In this document: piece after piece, positions 4,925-6,053 of the stretch
Layout: each line of letters opens with the position of its first letter
Position numbering within the stretch: position 1 is the stretch's first letter
DNA from: Planctomycetota bacterium
GTDB lineage: Bacteria; Planctomycetota; UBA11346
Assembly: GCA_013816645.1 (NCBI GenBank)
Contig: JACDEC010000204.1
Location: 1 to 6,053 of the forward strand
DNA: 6,053 bases
Reading direction: 5' to 3'
Position numbers and translations under genes: made by a program
Notes under the pieces: model-generated
The model's database searches: none
The model's input: only the letters and a program-made list of their open reading frames with translations
What the model was told of the DNA's origin: nothing

Positions 4925-6053
4925 ATGTCGCCTTCGCGCAACCTGTGGGTGAACTGGATCCTGCCCGCCGCGGTCATCGCGGTGCTGGTGGTCAGCGCGC
5001 TGGCCTGGCGCAGCAAGCCGCCGTCGACGCTGATCTGCCGGACCTGGGCCTCATCCGCGGCGACCCTGACCGCGGTGGTGCCAAGCGAAACCCCGGCCTG
5101 GCATTTCCATGCGACCTTCGACCGGGGCCTCAAGCCGCCGGGGCCGGAGTGGCGGCTCTTCGAAGGGGCTGAACCCGACACCGGATACGAACTGCGCTGG
5201 CTGCCGCAGCGCCTGGCCATCCAGCTGTTCCACACCGGCGAGCATCCGCAACTGCTGGCCAGCGCCGAGCTCGAGCGGGTGCCGCGCGAGATCGACTTCA
5301 CCCGTCACGGACTGCGCCTGACCGTCGCGGTCGACGGCATCGAGACCATCCGCGTCGCCGACCTGCTGCCGGCGCCGGCGCCGAGCGCGTGGGGCTTCCA
5401 GGCCGCGACCGGCATGGGCGAGGTCATGCTCAGCGTCTACGACGACGCGGCGATGCTTGACGACGGTGAGCGGCGCCTGCTCGAGGACGACGCCGCCGCG
5501 CTGGTCGCAGACGCCGCCGACCCCGCGATCGATGTCGCGCCGATCGCGCGCGCCCGCCAAGCGGTGGGCCTCGACGCCAAGCTCGAACTCGACGTCGAGC
5601 ACGCGCAGGCGCAAGCCGAGCTCGCGCTCACCGCGCTGATGTCCTACGAGGACGATCGCCTGTCCTGCTCCGCCTGGCTGGCGTGGAACCGGGTCCGCCT
5701 GGCGCTCGCCCGCGACGATGCCGAGGGAACGGATCGCGCCGCTGCCGGAGTCGCGGCATTGGTCCGCATCAGTCGCGAACCGCCGTTCGGTCAGGAGCTG
5801 CCTGGCCTGCTCATGCAGCTGCTGCCGCTGCTGGCCGATCGGGCAGCGCAGCGCCCGGAACGCCCGACGCCGCCGGAGCAGGTGCTCGCCCAGCGCGAAC
5901 GCTGGCTGGGTTTGATCGCCGAGATCGGCTACGCGGTGATGGACATCAGGGAACGCGATCTCGTCACCACCGAGAACCTGCATTGGCAACTGCGCCTGCT
6001 GCGGCATGGCGCCGAGTGCCTGGCCGGCAAGTCGGCCGAGCCGACGCCGGCGG
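4925..6053 (+). CDS. Membrane-anchored protein of unknown function, C-terminus beyond the window
   Basis: I do not recognise this protein. The frame stays open from ATG 4925 to the window end (376 residues visible). After a short basic N-terminus it has one hydrophobic segment (about 9-28, VNWILPAAVIAVLVVSALAW) followed by Arg-Ser-Lys. It is probably a signal anchor placing the rest outside the cytoplasmic membrane, although the positive residues after the segment leave topology open. Residues about 59-174 look beta-rich. Alternating strands such as YELRWLPQRLAIQLF, LRLTVAVDGIETIRV and WGFQAATGMGEVMLSVYDDA resemble concanavalin/LamG-like beta-sandwich domains. From about 175 the sequence is Ala-, Leu- and Asp/Glu-rich and looks helical. 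No catalytic motif is visible. There is no Shine-Dalgarno before the ATG. The 358-bp gap from rnr argues for an independent transcript. Uniform G+C-rich third codon positions and an unbroken 1.1-kb frame support it as a real gene. Confidence 0.8.
   Translation, partial: MSPSRNLWVNWILPAAVIAVLVVSALAWRSKPPSTLICRTWASSAATLTAVVPSETPAWHFHATFDRGLKPPGPEWRLFEGAEPDTGYELRWLPQRLAIQLFHTGEHPQLLASAELERVPREIDFTRHGLRLTVAVDGIETIRVADLLPAPAPSAWGFQAATGMGEVMLSVYDDAAMLDDGERRLLEDDAAALVADAADPAIDVAPIARARQAVGLDAKLELDVEHAQAQAELALTALMSYEDDRLSCSAWLAWNRVRLALARDDAEGTDRAAAGVAALVRISREPPFGQELPGLLMQLLPLLADRAAQRPERPTPPEQVLAQRERWLGLIAEIGYAVMDIRERDLVTTENLHWQLRLLRHGAECLAGKSAEPTPA

Noticed and set aside
4644..4952. Possible 102-codon gene in the spacer after rnr
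   Set aside because: It begins at a GTG without a Shine-Dalgarno, is Arg/Ser-rich, overlaps the next gene's start and runs through the inverted repeat.
5051..6007. 318-codon minus-strand frame opposite the last gene
   Set aside because: Its product has the His/Gln/Arg/Ala shadow composition, whereas the plus-strand frame is open, has a proper membrane segment and reads like a folded protein.

Overview
The window is a high-G+C bacterial stretch with four protein genes: a lytic transglycosylase (mltA, minus strand, C-terminus cut off by the window start), a LysR-family regulator (minus), RNase R (rnr, plus) and an unrecognised membrane-anchored protein (plus, cut off by the window end). The MltA homologue, its weak lipoprotein-type leader and the periplasmic orientation of two products imply a Gram-negative (diderm) cell. 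The MltA style (for example the run containing MSVGC and GTVLFTGYYTPIF), the sparse Shine-Dalgarno sites and the TM-plus-beta-sandwich protein remind me of a high-G+C planctomycete. This taxonomic guess rests on recollection, and a high-G+C proteobacterium remains possible.

Layout: mltA (1-963, minus); a 221-bp spacer with a dyad, a 12-bp inverted repeat and GC-rich hairpins; lysR (1185-2078, minus); a 118-bp divergent intergenic region with three GCATAC repeats and a hairpin covering the rnr Shine-Dalgarno; rnr (2197-4566, plus); a 358-bp non-coding stretch with a 36-bp imperfect inverted repeat; and the membrane protein gene (4925 to the window end, plus).

There is no obvious single operon or defence-type system. 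rnr serves RNA decay and quality control, MltA serves peptidoglycan turnover, and the regulator's target is unknown. The most interesting signals are non-coding: the structured rnr leader, the hexamer repeats between lysR and rnr, and related inverted-repeat sequences in two separate intergenic regions. Very long antisense frames opposite all four genes are codon-bias shadows and are not annotated.
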